The notes beneath the pieces were generated by a model that did not search any database, was not told the DNA's origin, and saw nothing but the letters and a program-made list of their open reading frames with translations. A stretch of DNA of 64,000 bases, from the NCBI GenBank assembly GCA_039105265.1, contig JAPFFF010000002.1, positions 310,001 through 374,000 of the forward strand. Direction: 5' to 3'. Position 1 is the stretch's first letter; each line of letters starts with the position of its first letter. Below are positions 50,635-60,985 of the stretch, piece by piece. The position numbers were made by a program, and so were the translations under genes. Source of the DNA: Tritrichomonas musculus. Its lineage: Eukaryota; Parabasalia; Tritrichomonadida; Tritrichomonadidae.

Positions 50635-52446
50635 TTAAAAATTATAGCTATTAAATGATGTTATTGCTTCAAAAAGGAACATTGAAGAATGAAATTCTTT
50701 TGGAATACTACTCCTAATTTGATCAGCTTTCTCCGCGACAAAGTTTTTAATCGTTATAATTGCATCAGCCAAATCACCGAGGTTATATTTTGTTTCAATG
50801 TATTCAACATTTCCATTAACTTCAGTAACTTTCTCGAAGAAATTGATCATATTAGGAGCGTGTTTCATCAAAATTGGCTTGAAAATTTCTGAAGATTCGT
50901 TTACTTTTGCAATCTGAACATCAAGAGTAGCTAAATACATCAATATCTTAGAAAATTGTCTAGCTTTTTTCCACTCATCAGGCGTTAAATCAGCTTCTTT
51001 CATTCCGACTTTTTTCCAATTGCTAAATGAAGAAACAATTAAACGCAATAAGAAGAAACCAGCAAGAGCACGATGATTCAATTCTTTCTTTCCAAAGAAA
51101 GTTTCACACAGCAGCCTGTGATAGCGAAGCAAAGAACGAACAATAACAGGGATCTGATCAACGCTTGGCATCATTACTTTCCAAAAGCCTTCAAGTAAAC
51201 GATCTATTTGCTGAATATCATTTTCAGTAGGATCTTGGGCATTGAAAGTTTCTTCTTTAGCAATATAAATAATAATAGATGACATTGTTGTGTTATAAAA
51301 ATCTGTTAGCTCATTATTGATGATTTCTGTAATACATGACGTATATGTGTTGTGACGGAATATTTCATCAGGAGTTTTAATGTTAGTTGATATTTCGATA
51401 TAAGAAATTAATTTGATTAAACGTAAGCGTTGACCATACATTGAAAATAAAACAGATATTGATCTGAGAAGTTTATCACTTTGTTTGGTGTCTTTGTGAA
51501 GTTGGGATATAAGTGTTGTTGAAAAATTAAAATCATGAGTGAGGAACATTTTGGCGAAATACTCGAGCAAAGCTGGTGATAATGCATCATTTGAAGAGAA
51601 TGATTGGCATGCATTGATGATAGCCTCTGAAACTGGGAATAAATTATCAGGTGCAAAAAATGGGGGAATGTCAAATGGGATAAATAATTTTTCAAAGTTA
51701 AATTTGGGACTATTTGAAAATGTTATTGTTAATAAATTTTTGGGATCACCTGTATTTAAAGTTAATGATTTGTCTTTTGCTTCAACTTTCTGCATGGTGG
51801 CCTTGACTGTCGTAGTTGAATCAGGATCAGAAAATAAAAGTATGTTATTATTATCAAAATAAGCCATGTAAATGCATCCTTTCTTTTTAAAGAGGGTATT
51901 GTTTTTACTTATAATTTTTACTTGAGATACTAAAGGGAAACTTGGCTTATTTAGGAGTTCAATTGGAGTTAAAAATTGAAGAAATCTTTCGAAAAGTTTC
52001 AATTTTAATTCTTTTGATGCATAATATTTTTGACTATTTCTAAGAGTTATAAAATGGTTATGAATCAAAATAAAATAATAATATTGTTCTGGAGATAAAA
52101 ATTGTTTGAATGTTCGATGATCAACAACAGCAACATTTGCTGTAGTTTCGATCAATTTGTATGGAATTATAAGGTGCATCATGTCTGACAATGTTTGAAT
52201 GCTTGCTTGAGCTTTTTGTGGGACCTTATTGGATTCAACATATAAGTTTTCACATCCAGGCGACTCATGAAAATCATATAAAATTTTAAGAAAAGTTGGA
52301 AAGTCTGAGCTTGGCTTGAATTTTGTAAATGGTGAATTAAGTGAGAGTCGAGGTGGTTCAATACTTGGCTGCTCATTTTCTAATTCTCCTTCTTTATCTT
52401 GAAAAAAATGATCTTTGAGTAAAAAAGGTAGAAATGTATCACACAT
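50635..52446 (-). CDS. RasGAP-like protein with a PH-like middle
   Basis: 603 residues. The C-terminal half has a RasGAP pattern: a start motif DEIFRHNTYTSCITEIINNE (the Arg in FRHN may be the GAP finger), then DPTENDIQQIDRLLEGFW, SVDQIPVIVRSLLRYHRLL, and the FLxLR-type motif ALAGFFLLRLIVSSF. Residues about 160-290 contain beta strands of a PH-like domain (GCIYMAYFDNNNILLFSD). The N-terminal part is helical. It should bind a Ras-family GTPase and switch it off at membranes. Some canonical GAP residues are altered, so a scaffold without GAP activity is possible. It lies 1.3 kb from an AGC kinase gene, but no joint regulation is visible. Confidence 0.65.
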   Translation of the reverse strand: MCDTFLPFLLKDHFFQDKEGELENEQPSIEPPRLSLNSPFTKFKPSSDFPTFLKILYDFHESPGCENLYVESNKVPQKAQASIQTLSDMMHLIIPYKLIETTANVAVVDHRTFKQFLSPEQYYYFILIHNHFITLRNSQKYYASKELKLKLFERFLQFLTPIELLNKPSFPLVSQVKIISKNNTLFKKKGCIYMAYFDNNNILLFSDPDSTTTVKATMQKVEAKDKSLTLNTGDPKNLLTITFSNSPKFNFEKLFIPFDIPPFFAPDNLFPVSEAIINACQSFSSNDALSPALLEYFAKMFLTHDFNFSTTLISQLHKDTKQSDKLLRSISVLFSMYGQRLRLIKLISYIEISTNIKTPDEIFRHNTYTSCITEIINNELTDFYNTTMSSIIIYIAKEETFNAQDPTENDIQQIDRLLEGFWKVMMPSVDQIPVIVRSLLRYHRLLCETFFGKKELNHRALAGFFLLRLIVSSFSNWKKVGMKEADLTPDEWKKARQFSKILMYLATLDVQIAKVNESSEIFKPILMKHAPNMINFFEKVTEVNGNVEYIETKYNLGDLADAIITIKNFVAEKADQIRSSIPKEFHSSMFLFEAITSFNSYNF

Positions 52447-52742
52447 TTAAAAGGCTTGATGAAATCACCAAGATTTATCTTTGATTTTTTCAAAAGATTA
52501 TAAAAAAATTTCAAAATATGACGATGAACTAACCTTCTCCTTATTCAATTTTATTCAAAATTCGGGGTTCAAATAAATTAAAAAGCAAAAAAAGAATATT
52601 TTCTTCTAGTGTTCCATTTTTAATATAAATCAAAGAGGAAAAATCCAAAAACAAAAAAATGTAAACCAGAATCAAAAATGTAAATCACCTATTTCAATAC
52701 AATATTATCGTTATGGTGAAAAAAATTGAATATGTTTTTAAA
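52447..52742. other. Spacer
   Basis: AT-rich spacer before the inverted-repeat element; no gene seen. Confidence 0.4.
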
Positions 52743-53082
52743 AACGTGCTTTCAATAGATCCATAACACTTCATTAGATCAAGAGCAAGGTCAATCTAGC
52801 ATAAATTGGCCATAGTTTGATCGTTTTTATACAAAAAAGAAAACCAAATAGGATCAGAAATATTTTTATCAGAAATTTTTTAATATCCTCTATTTTACTA
52901 ATATCTCCAAATAAAAAAGTAAAACTAATAAAATTTAACAAAATTTATAATTTATAATAATAATTTTTATATAATTTATTATTAAATATTTAATAAAATA
53001 ATTAAATTGTATGAAAAATGACCCAAATTAAATTTAGTGTTATGGATCTATTGAAATTGTATGGTTCAAATGAAAGCACGTT
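52743..53082. mobile_element. Inverted-repeat element (MITE-like), about 340 bp
   Basis: The left end reads AACGTGCTTTCAATAGATCC; the right end, reversed, begins AACGTGCTTTCA and a few bases later carries CAATAGATCCATAACACT, the same inner word as the left. So two inverted words, 12 and 18 bp, frame an AT-rich centre with no ORF. Right arm has about 22 extra bases between them. No clear target duplication. Confidence 0.6.
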
Positions 53083-53154
53083 ATCATCCAAAATGTAAAA
53101 ATTATATGTATATTTTTTTTAATTAAAATTTCTTCATTTTTTTAATCACGCGCT

Positions 53155-53350
53155 AAATGAATCAAACTCTTGGGAATCGTAAAACACAGTGTAGAAAGGC
53201 TTATACCACAATCAGTCGACGATCTTAAAAATTTCTTTTGATACTTGGGAAAACGTTACTCAACAAGAAATTCAGACATTAATCTCATCTGTTCCAAATC
53301 GATTATTAGCATGCAAATGGTATGCATTCTGGTTACTAACACATTTTTTA
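53155..53350 (+). pseudogene. Relic of a Tc1/mariner transposase C-terminus
   Basis: Two overlapping frames, shifted once near 53236 by an A/T run, encode LLGIVKHSVERLIPQSVDDLKNFF and then DTWENVTQQEIQTLISSVPNRLLACK. The order, W/LGIVK ... W-x-N ... LI-SVPNRL, is the C-terminal signature of Tc1/mariner transposases after the last catalytic acid. The rest of the gene is absent. It lies just right of the MITE-like element. Confidence 0.6.
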
Positions 53351-53714
53351 CTTTTTTAATTGAAAATTGAATTGGATTAATTCAAAACATGGTCTATCGT
53401 TTTTGATTTGAGTTAAGAAGATAAAAAAATAAACTATTCAATACTTTTATGTGGAAAACGATCATAAAATTTTAATTCATAACTGAGGTTTAGAAGTAAA
53501 AATCTTTTACACATAACTCAAAATGGTTATCTATTGATATATAAAATCATAATCGTCTAAATCATACTAAGTAATTTCAAAAATGTAAATATGTTTTTTA
53601 TTTATTCTAATACTTCTCTTAAAGCATTCATATAAAAAACAAAGATACAAAAATTAACTAAGTATTGCCGATCTTTATGTAAAACAATTCATTAATTAAA
53701 GAAAATAATAAATG
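53351..53714. other. Intergenic spacer
   Basis: About 360 bp of AT-rich DNA before the 3' end of the kinase gene; nothing recognised. Confidence 0.4.
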
Positions 53715-55091
53715 TTAATCATTTTCATTATCGGTGTCAAAATCTTCAGCATGTGAAGAAAAAGAGAAATTGCTAATAAATGATTCATCACTATAACTAT
53801 TCAGATCACAATTTAAATTTGGACTATTGTTTTCAAAGCTTTCAAAATCAAATTTATCTTCGATTTGAAAGTTTTCATAACTATCAACTTGATTTTTTTG
53901 AAACAAAGAAGTGTCAAAATTGAAAGCACTATCATCCTCTGCCATAACTGGAACAAAATCCAACTTATATTCTTTTTTGTAAAGTTTTTGCCAATCAACA
54001 TCACTAAAATACTTGTGATTTTTAATTTGATCGATATTTAAACGATCATTTGGATCTTTTTTGAGAAGTCCAGAAATGAAATCACGTTGGTCAGGATCAA
54101 TTCTATGAGGAATTCTATATTTACAGTCGATAATCTTATCGTATAACTTAGACAAATTTTGGTTAGTGAATGGAAGAATTCCACATATCAATCTGTATGC
54201 AATAACACCAAGAGCCCACCAGTCAACTGAAAAACCATAGTAATTCCCAAGAAGCATTTCTGGCGCTAAATATTCATGTGTCCCACATAATGACTTTGTT
54301 TTCCCCGATTCTATTATATTTTTTGCTAATCCAAAATCTGTAATTTTTATATTTCCATCTTTTGCAATTAGAATATTAGATGGTTTCAAATCTCTGAAAA
54401 TAATGCCCATTTTATGCAAATGTTCAAGAGCTAAAACTAATTCTGCTAGATATATCTTAATCTGTTTTGGAGAAAAGAAAATCCCTTTATCAAGATGATG
54501 CTGCAAATCTCCTCCACCAACATATTCTAGAACAAGGACCAAAAACGTTTCTGTTTGAAATGCTCCATGTATTTTTGTAATGAATGGAAAATTACTTTGG
54601 ATGAGGATATTTCTTTCAGTTATCATTCTTTGAATAGTTGATGAGTCAACTAACTTTGTTTTGTTCATTAATTTTAGAGCAAAAAGCTTTCCATCTGACT
54701 TTCTTCTGACTAAATGAACATTACTACTGAATCCTCCACCAATTATTTTAGACAATTTAAAATCACTCATTTTCAGTATGTTTTGATGTAAATAGTCAAA
54801 GTCATTATCATCGTTTATGGCGTTTTTCCATTTTTGAACTGATTCTACATCAGATGATGCAAAGTGAAGGGTTGGTGAATTCTCTGGAAGTATATCAAAC
54901 TCTGCTTCATTTGGAGAGTGATATGAATCAACAATTTTGGCCAGTGGAATTGAATATTCAAGATTCTCAAGTTTATCATCACTAGCAATATCAATTCGCC
55001 CATCGTTTAATCGACAATACCTTTGATTATTATTTACAGAAAACCACCCTTCTAGTGGCTCGGTATTAATCTTGGGGTAACTTTGTGCCAT
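53715..55091 (-). CDS. AGC-family protein kinase with N-terminal PH-like domain
   Basis: 458 residues. Residues 10-95 form a PH-like domain (EPLEGWFSVNNNQRYCRLNDG ... SVQKWKNAI). The kinase domain (111-370) has GGGFSSNV, lysine 140 (FALKLM), Glu 159 (ITERNIL), FRDLKPSN (D234), DFG 252-254 and the AGC activation segment KSLCGTHEYLAPE (Ser 267 is the likely PDK1 site). The C-terminal extension contains KLDFVPVMAEDDSAFNFDT, an AGC tail, but the hydrophobic motif is only loosely matched by FDFESF. PH plus AGC kinase is the Akt/PKB layout, common in trichomonads. It probably responds to phosphoinositides at membranes. It is intact. Confidence 0.85.
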   Translation of the reverse strand: MAQSYPKINTEPLEGWFSVNNNQRYCRLNDGRIDIASDDKLENLEYSIPLAKIVDSYHSPNEAEFDILPENSPTLHFASSDVESVQKWKNAINDDNDFDYLHQNILKMSDFKLSKIIGGGFSSNVHLVRRKSDGKLFALKLMNKTKLVDSSTIQRMITERNILIQSNFPFITKIHGAFQTETFLVLVLEYVGGGDLQHHLDKGIFFSPKQIKIYLAELVLALEHLHKMGIIFRDLKPSNILIAKDGNIKITDFGLAKNIIESGKTKSLCGTHEYLAPEMLLGNYYGFSVDWWALGVIAYRLICGILPFTNQNLSKLYDKIIDCKYRIPHRIDPDQRDFISGLLKKDPNDRLNIDQIKNHKYFSDVDWQKLYKKEYKLDFVPVMAEDDSAFNFDTSLFQKNQVDSYENFQIEDKFDFESFENNSPNLNCDLNSYSDESFISNFSFSSHAEDFDTDNEND

Positions 55092-56065
55092 ATTTAATAA
55101 AATTTATAAATTTTGATTACTGTTGTAAAATTTGATTTTTATACTAAGAAATTTTTTTAAAACATTTGAATATATTTGAATTTTTAACAAAATTGAAAAC
55201 GATAACCTCAAAAAATAAACAATTTAAAATATGAATATCCTATTTTAAATTTTTAATTTTTAAGTTTAAACAATAAATAATAACTACAGTTCTAAATTGC
55301 TATCCAAATTCCTCTCAATTTATTTTCTTCTAATGATTAAATTTGGAGCATAATCCTCAAAAACTAAAAATTTTAATATATTCTAAGAAAATATGAATGG
55401 TACATTGTATTGGATATATCATTAAGAAATAATAAAATTTATAAATTTTACATTCTATTGAATAAAAACGACCATTTCAAACAAAAAGTTCTAACTAGCC
55501 TTTGAATATTCAAAATAAAAAAATTGACTTTTTATTTTCAGATTCTTGAAATCGATAATTAATCACTTTCTGATATTGATAAATGAAATATACACTGATA
55601 CTGTAGATCGATTTCAGTGATCCAGAATTTAAAAAGATGGATTCAAAAGGTTTGGGACAAACTTTTTCAATAAGTAAATGTCAAAATTACCCATTTAAAG
55701 GTCAACAAGTCCCAATTAAAGCCTTCACATCGAACTCAAAGTACAGTTATATTTGAAATTATATATTTTAATTTTATTATATATATTAAAATTAGTTACA
55801 AATGCATCTTATAATTAGTTTTGTTTTGTTTTAAATAATTAGATATTTTTATTTTTAAAAAATTGAATTAATTTGAATGAAATATAAAAATAATATTTTT
55901 GCTATTTCTCAATAAACTTCAAATATTATATATATATAAAATCAAAAAATATTTTTATATATTCATTCATAAAATAAATAATTATATTAAGAATAAAAAT
56001 CATTGGATTTTTTCTATTTGGATTGTAAATCAACTTAAATTAAATTACTTTTTTTCAGAATAATA
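55092..56065. other. Intergenic AT-rich spacer
   Basis: Nearly 1 kb with no ORF, RNA gene or clear repeat. It forms the left flank of the Merlin insertion; the TATGAATAC duplication begins at 56066. Confidence 0.5.
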
Positions 56066-56074
56066 TATGAATAC

Positions 56075-56892
56075 GGATTAATTTTAAAATAGTTGTACTT
56101 TTGAATGGTCTTCTCAAAAAGTTTTCATTCTTCTCAAAAAATTGAGTGATTATTTTTACGAAAATAATATTAACAAATATTTGAAAGATGATAAGAAAAA
56201 GTTGCTTCTCAGAAATAATTTGTGAGAAAATATGAATTTGGATTTCTGCCAAATTAATGTAAAATAATTTTTTTCCGATGCACGAGTTTCCCAGCATTTT
56301 CAATCAACGAATTTAAACATAATCAAATCTATAGCAGCATCTGCATTATTTTAACGCACGCGAACGTTGTCACGCCACCAAAATTAATAAATGTGAAATA
56401 GTTGTTGGAAGTGTATAGACTTTTATATAATCTCAAGCAACGAATGTAAACACAATTAAATCTATAGCAGCATCTGCATTATTTTAACGCACGCGAACGT
56501 TGTCACGCCACCAAAATTAATAAATGTGAAATAGTTGTTGGAAGTGTATAGACTTTTATATAATCTCAAGCAACGAATGTAAACACAATTAAATCTATAG
56601 CAGCATCTGCATTATTTTAACGCACGCGAACGTTGTCACGCCACCAAAATTAATAAATGTGAAATAGTCGTTGGAAGTGTATAGACTTTTATATGATCTC
56701 AAGCAACGAATGTAAACATAATCAAATCTATAGCAGCATCTGCATTATTTTAACGCACGCAAACGTTTTAGGCACATCATTGACATTAACAATAATACTT
56801 ATTAGCAAATTGTCAAGAGTCTGCTCTATGAGAATATTACAATTTTATATTCTAATAACAAATAAATAAATAAAAGTATTTTCATTTAAAAT
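56075..56892 (+). repeat. Left long terminal inverted repeat of the Merlin element
   Basis: Begins GGATTAATTTT and ends TTCATTTAAAAT. Contains copies of the word ATAGCAGCATCTGCATTA at 56331, 56464, 56597 and 56730, exactly 133 bp apart, each followed by TTTTAACGCACGC. ORFs at its outer end (56055-56303) are not genes, as the same frame appears in both arms. Confidence 0.9.
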
Positions 56893-56953
56893 TATTTTTA
56901 TTATGTAATCTTCATCAGATGTTTAATTTTCTTCAAAAGTTAAATTACTTATT

Positions 56954-57865
56954 TTATTCTAAGTGTAAATGTTTTAAGGCATCTAGGAACGCATCCCAAA
57001 GCCTTCCTTTGCTTTGTCTTCTCCAGATGAATGTTAAAATATGTATCGGGCATTTGTCTTTTGACTTTTGCCTTGTGTTCATCGTGCATTTAATTCCATT
57101 CCATGTGCCCTCAATTGTGTTTGTGTGCACACAGTCTTCGGTAATAAATTCATCAGAATGGTTAACTTTTTTGTGTTCAAAAACTGTACTATCGTTAATA
57201 AAATTTATCTCGTTAATCGCAGTATCATATGATTTCCAAAAATCAGTGTAGATTATGCTTCCTGGTTCAACGCATTGATTAATGATTGCTTCTATTGTAT
57301 CTGTTGAACGGTCGTTTACTGCAACCGCGAACATCCTACGTTCAGGAGTCCGTTCCACACCTCCAACGATCCATGTGCCTTCGACCCAGTGCCCCCTGTT
57401 GTATTTTCTTCTTCCAAATTTTGATTCGTCAATTTCGACAATGACATTTTGCCCCCCCCCTATTTTTTGAATAGTCTCTGAAATTTCATCTGCAACTAGT
57501 TTTTCGAAGAAAGAATAATAATCACAGGCTGTTTTTGAACTTATATTTAACATTACTGTTATACTTGTAACCGGCATTCTCAAAAGCCAATAGTATGCCA
57601 AAGTCAAGATAAGATTTATCTTGATTTTTGAATTTTCGAAAAATGTGTCTTTTAGAGCTGAGTAACTTTTGTGGCAATGTGGATTTGTGCATCTTATAGA
57701 TTTTGTTTTAAGATTCCACACATTTAAGACACTGCAATGTGGACAATTTATTTGAAAGCAAAGGACCTCCTTTTGAATCAAGTAAATAATAGCACTTTTT
57801 TCATTTTTAAATATTTCATCCATTTCAAATAGTGATGGAATTCCGATTTTTGTTCGAGGAAGCAT
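56954..57865 (-). CDS. Merlin-type transposase (ISXO2/IS1016-like DDE)
   Basis: 303 residues, intact. An N-terminal zinc ribbon is visible (CPHC at 41-44, CTNPHC at 59-64). A helical region with helix-turn-helix character (MLNISSKTACDYYSFFEK) follows. The ISXO2-like catalytic core has D146 (VEIDESKFGRRKYNRGHW), D208 (IYTDFWKSYD) and E252 (HTNTIEGTWNG), a complete triad, plus the WVEGTWIVGGVER motif. It should excise and reinsert the surrounding 4.4-kb element. It is on the minus strand, with its 3' end about 60 bp from the left inverted repeat. A run of nine G in codons 136-138 is prone to slippage. Confidence 0.9.
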   Translation of the reverse strand: MLPRTKIGIPSLFEMDEIFKNEKSAIIYLIQKEVLCFQINCPHCSVLNVWNLKTKSIRCTNPHCHKSYSALKDTFFENSKIKINLILTLAYYWLLRMPVTSITVMLNISSKTACDYYSFFEKLVADEISETIQKIGGGQNVIVEIDESKFGRRKYNRGHWVEGTWIVGGVERTPERRMFAVAVNDRSTDTIEAIINQCVEPGSIIYTDFWKSYDTAINEINFINDSTVFEHKKVNHSDEFITEDCVHTNTIEGTWNGIKCTMNTRQKSKDKCPIHILTFIWRRQSKGRLWDAFLDALKHLHLE

Positions 57866-58882
57866 TTTATTTAATGATGTGTTTTTGGAAAATGACGTTA
57901 ACTATATAAATTGTTGTAGTTAACGTATTTTTACGTTACTAAGATAAACTTTTTAATAGTAACATAAAGATATTTTTTAATATGCTAAATATATAAAATT
58001 CATTGATATAATTCATAGAATTGATTCATTCTGGCAACAAATAAAGGATAAACACATAAAATGTTCTAGAATATTTTTTTTTCTTGTCCTTTATTAAATT
58101 TCAAGCTAGCAGAAGTGATAATTTTCCACCAAAGCAAAAATATATAACATCTGTGGATGCATTTTTGAGTTATAAATGTTGGATATGTCAATATTAAAGC
58201 ATGATTTCTATTGTCAAAGTACTTGGAGGATGCTATAGCTATTTTTATGTTTGTAGTATAGGCTTTTAAGGTTATAATCTTATTATCAATGCTAACGTTG
58301 ATGCATATAATGGAATTTGTTTATATAAACGATACTTCTAATTTTTAATCTATGTTTAATGCTATTGCTGCAGTGGATTCATGCTCATCATAAATTATTT
58401 CTAATAAATGACTTTACTTTTCATAATTTGTGATCGTGTTAATCATCGCAAATTAAGCAGGTCAATTTATAGTAATTTAAGTCATGATAAATCATGATTG
58501 ATTCTATATGATATTGATAGCTTTTGCAAAACTCATCATTTTATATATAATGCATCACAAAAAAAAAACATTTGTTAACATTTTATAAAAGTCTACTTTT
58601 GCAGATAGGTGAAAGAGAGTAAGGAGGATCAGAATGCGTTGTGAAATAAAAAAGACAAGTTTAAAAATATTCTTATTGTTGCTATTCCATTAAACAATAC
58701 AAAAAATAGCAACCATTAACGAATGCCATCTATTACAATAATTACACCAAATGTTATCAATGCAAGCTGATAGAATAATAATAAGAGTATTCATATAATA
58801 TTTCAATCATCTAAATAGAAATATTACTAACGCATTTTGTTAACACAATTTAAAATATGAAATACTTTCTTAATATTGGCTA
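57866..58882. other. Non-coding interior of the Merlin element
   Basis: About 1 kb upstream of the transposase gene. AT-rich with no ORF or clear repeat; it should contain the transposase promoter. Confidence 0.5.
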
Positions 58883-59149
58883 TTAGTTCATCATTTTTAG
58901 GATATCTAATATATCAGTTGATAAAGCATAATTATTTACAACATAATCTCATAAACCTTTGACAGCTTCATTTAGTTGTTCTTTACTGAGGTCAATAATG
59001 AAGTCTTTGCAGTTTGAACTTCGGATGTCTCGATTCAATACATCACCTTGAATAAAATAATTGTCAACATATCTCTTAATGTACTCGTTAATCAATCCGC
59101 CAATTGTATTTGTTTTAATTATGTACCTGTATTGCTCAATCGTAAACTT
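58883..59149 (-). pseudogene. Decayed ORF of unknown family inside the Merlin element
   Basis: A minus-strand frame of about 88 codons begins after TGA (59150-59152), carries one internal TGA (58949-58951) and ends at TAA 58883-58885. It has no ATG. The sequence looks coding (EQYRYIIKTNTIGGLINEYI, QGDVLNRDIRSSNCKDF, SKEQLNEAVKGL, then DYVVNNYALSTDIL). It is more base-balanced than the surrounding DNA. It may be a captured host fragment or a former second gene. Family unknown. Confidence 0.45.
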
Positions 59150-59248
59150 TCAAATCATAAAAAGGTATAATTAAGCTTTTTGCTTTTTTATAAATTAACC
59201 AGAAGACATGTAAGAAGAAATTTTGTTATCAAAATTTCGTAAAAAAAT

Positions 59249-59646
59249 AATATTTTTGGCCCTTCGGAGGTTTTAAAAATTACGTTCTGTTTAAACATTT
59301 TCAATAAGATAGACCAAGAAAAAGATCAATTATATTTAACGATTAACTCTACGTGAAAATGATTAGAATACGACTTTTTTAGAAAAAGTTAATAAAAAGT
59401 TACCTTTTGAAAATAAAGATATTATCTTCAAATAATATATATTTTATTTTTTCAATTTTGAGAGCTTTAGCTTAAAGGATTAATTAATTTGAGGCCAAAG
59501 TATTGAGTTCGAAAATCATCCGCTTTGATTTTTTTTTTTTTATTTTTATATAAATTAATTGCGTTTCATTTTGGTAATTTTTCATTTTAATACGTCTTTT
59601 CATTGAATTTTATAAATATCCACTTACGTCCGAAGGGTAAAATATT
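59249..59646. mobile_element. Short repeat element with CCCTTCGGA ends, inside the Merlin element
   Basis: Ends AATATTTTTGGCCCTTCGGA (left) and, reversed, AATATTTTACCCTTCGGA (right) form an imperfect inverted repeat around about 400 bp. The interior matches 44584-44687 and 45805-46007, including the A-box-like GAGAGCTTTAGCTTAAAGG and B-box-like GAGTTCGAAAAT. It is non-coding. It sits directly inside the right Merlin inverted repeat, so it is nested or was carried in. Confidence 0.6.
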
Positions 59647-59682
59647 TTTGAGAATTGATAATAATCAAAGAAAAAAAGTTTG

Positions 59683-60500
59683 ATTTTAAATGAAAATACT
59701 TTTATTTATTTATTTGTTATTAGAATATAAAATTGTAATATTCTCATAGAGCAGACTCTTGACAATTTGCTAATAAGTATTATTGTTAATGTCAATGATG
59801 TGCCTAAAACGTTTGCGTGCGTTAAAATAATGCAGATGCTGCTATAGATTTGATTATGTTTACATTCGTTGCTTGAGATCATATAAAAGTCTATACACTT
59901 CCAACGACTATTTCACATTTATTAATTTTGGTGGCGTGACAACGTTCGCGTGCGTTAAAATAATGCAGATGCTGCTATAGATTTAATTGTGTTTACATTC
60001 GTTGCTTGAGATTATATAAAAGTCTATACACTTCCAACAACTATTTCACATTTATTAATTTTGGTGGCGTGACAACGTTCGCGTGCGTTAAAATAATGCA
60101 GATGCTGCTATAGATTTGATTGTGTTTACATTCGTTGCTTGAGATTATATAAAAGTCTATACACTTCCAACAACTATTTCACATTTATTAATTTTGGTGG
60201 CGTGACAACGTTCGCGTGCGTTAAAATAATGCAGATGCTGCTATAGATTTGATTATGTTTAAATTCGTTGATTGAAAATGCTGGGAAACTCGTGCATCGG
60301 AAAAAAATTATTTTACATTAATTTGGCAGAAATCCAAATTCATATTTTCTCACAAATTATTTCTGAGAAGCAACTTTTTCTTATCATCTTTCAAATATTT
60401 GTTAATATTATTTTCGTAAAAATAATCACTCAATTTTTTGAGAAGAATGAAAACTTTTTGAGAAGACCATTCAAAAGTACAACTATTTTAAAATTAATCC
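59683..60500 (-). repeat. Right long terminal inverted repeat of the Merlin element
   Basis: Mirror copy of the left arm, same length, with four 133-bp units. I found one base difference in the second unit (AATTAAATC in the left, AATCAAATC in the right). The outer ORF 60272-60505 is the mirror of the left-arm ORF. Confidence 0.9.
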
Positions 60501-60509
60501 TATGAATAC

Positions 60510-60981
60510 TTATAACAAAACATTTTTTTGTGTTTTGAAAAGCAAAAAATAAAAAAATTTAAATTTTCATCATTGGTTGAAATAATCATAAGAGAGAAAA
60601 AATCCAATATGTTTAATGCAATATTGGAGTATAGTTGATATATATAATCTATTATTGAAATTTGTTTGCGATTTTAATTCAAAAGTAAAGCTATATTAAT
60701 CGCCATATGAAAAGAGTCAAACAAATCATGATTTTGATTTTTAATTATAAATATACTATAAATATATAATATTTCTCCTCTAATTATGGAATGAAATATT
60801 TTATTTTGATGGAATTCATGAAATGAATATCTTCTTAATGTAATTATTTCAATTTTTCTTGTACTGATCAATATATTTAAATAATATTTAATTGTATTTG
60901 ATATATAATTAAACAACAAACTTTAATTTTAATGATTTTTACTTGGATTATGGAAGATATTCAGTTTTTTCCAAAAGGTCA
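60510..60981. other. Spacer right of the Merlin element
   Basis: AT-rich; an 81-codon minus-strand frame at 60674-60919 is rich in I, Y, N and K and looks compositional. No gene called. Confidence 0.4.
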
Positions 60982-60985
60982 TTAA

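Larger units (their letters stand above)
56075..60500. mobile_element. Complete Merlin (IS1016-like) transposon, 4.4 kb, with 818-bp inverted repeats
   Basis: Both ends begin GGATTAATTTTAAAATAG and are flanked by an exact 9-bp target duplication TATGAATAC (56066-56074 and 60501-60509). The inverted repeats run 56075-56892 and 59683-60500, 818 bp each, and read almost identically by eye, so the insertion is young. Each repeat contains four copies of a 133-bp unit. The interior holds a Merlin transposase (minus), a decayed ORF and a second repeat element. GG-starting TIRs and 8-9 bp duplications are known for Merlin. Kilobase-scale TIRs are unusual for the superfamily. Confidence 0.9.

Noticed and set aside
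53310-53345. Possible tiny trichomonad intron (GTATGC ... ACTAACACA)
   Set aside because: The 3' end lacks the expected AG after the ACTAACACA-like branch motif, and the stretch is explained as mariner transposase coding sequence.
50635-55091. RasGAP-like and AGC kinase genes as a functional operon
   Set aside because: They have 1.3 kb of DNA with transposon debris between them and separate promoters are expected; proximity alone is not evidence.
56055-56303. 82-codon ORF with a mirror copy at 60272-60505
   Set aside because: Both lie in the outer ends of the Merlin inverted repeats; the duplication explains the openness and no coding signal is evident.
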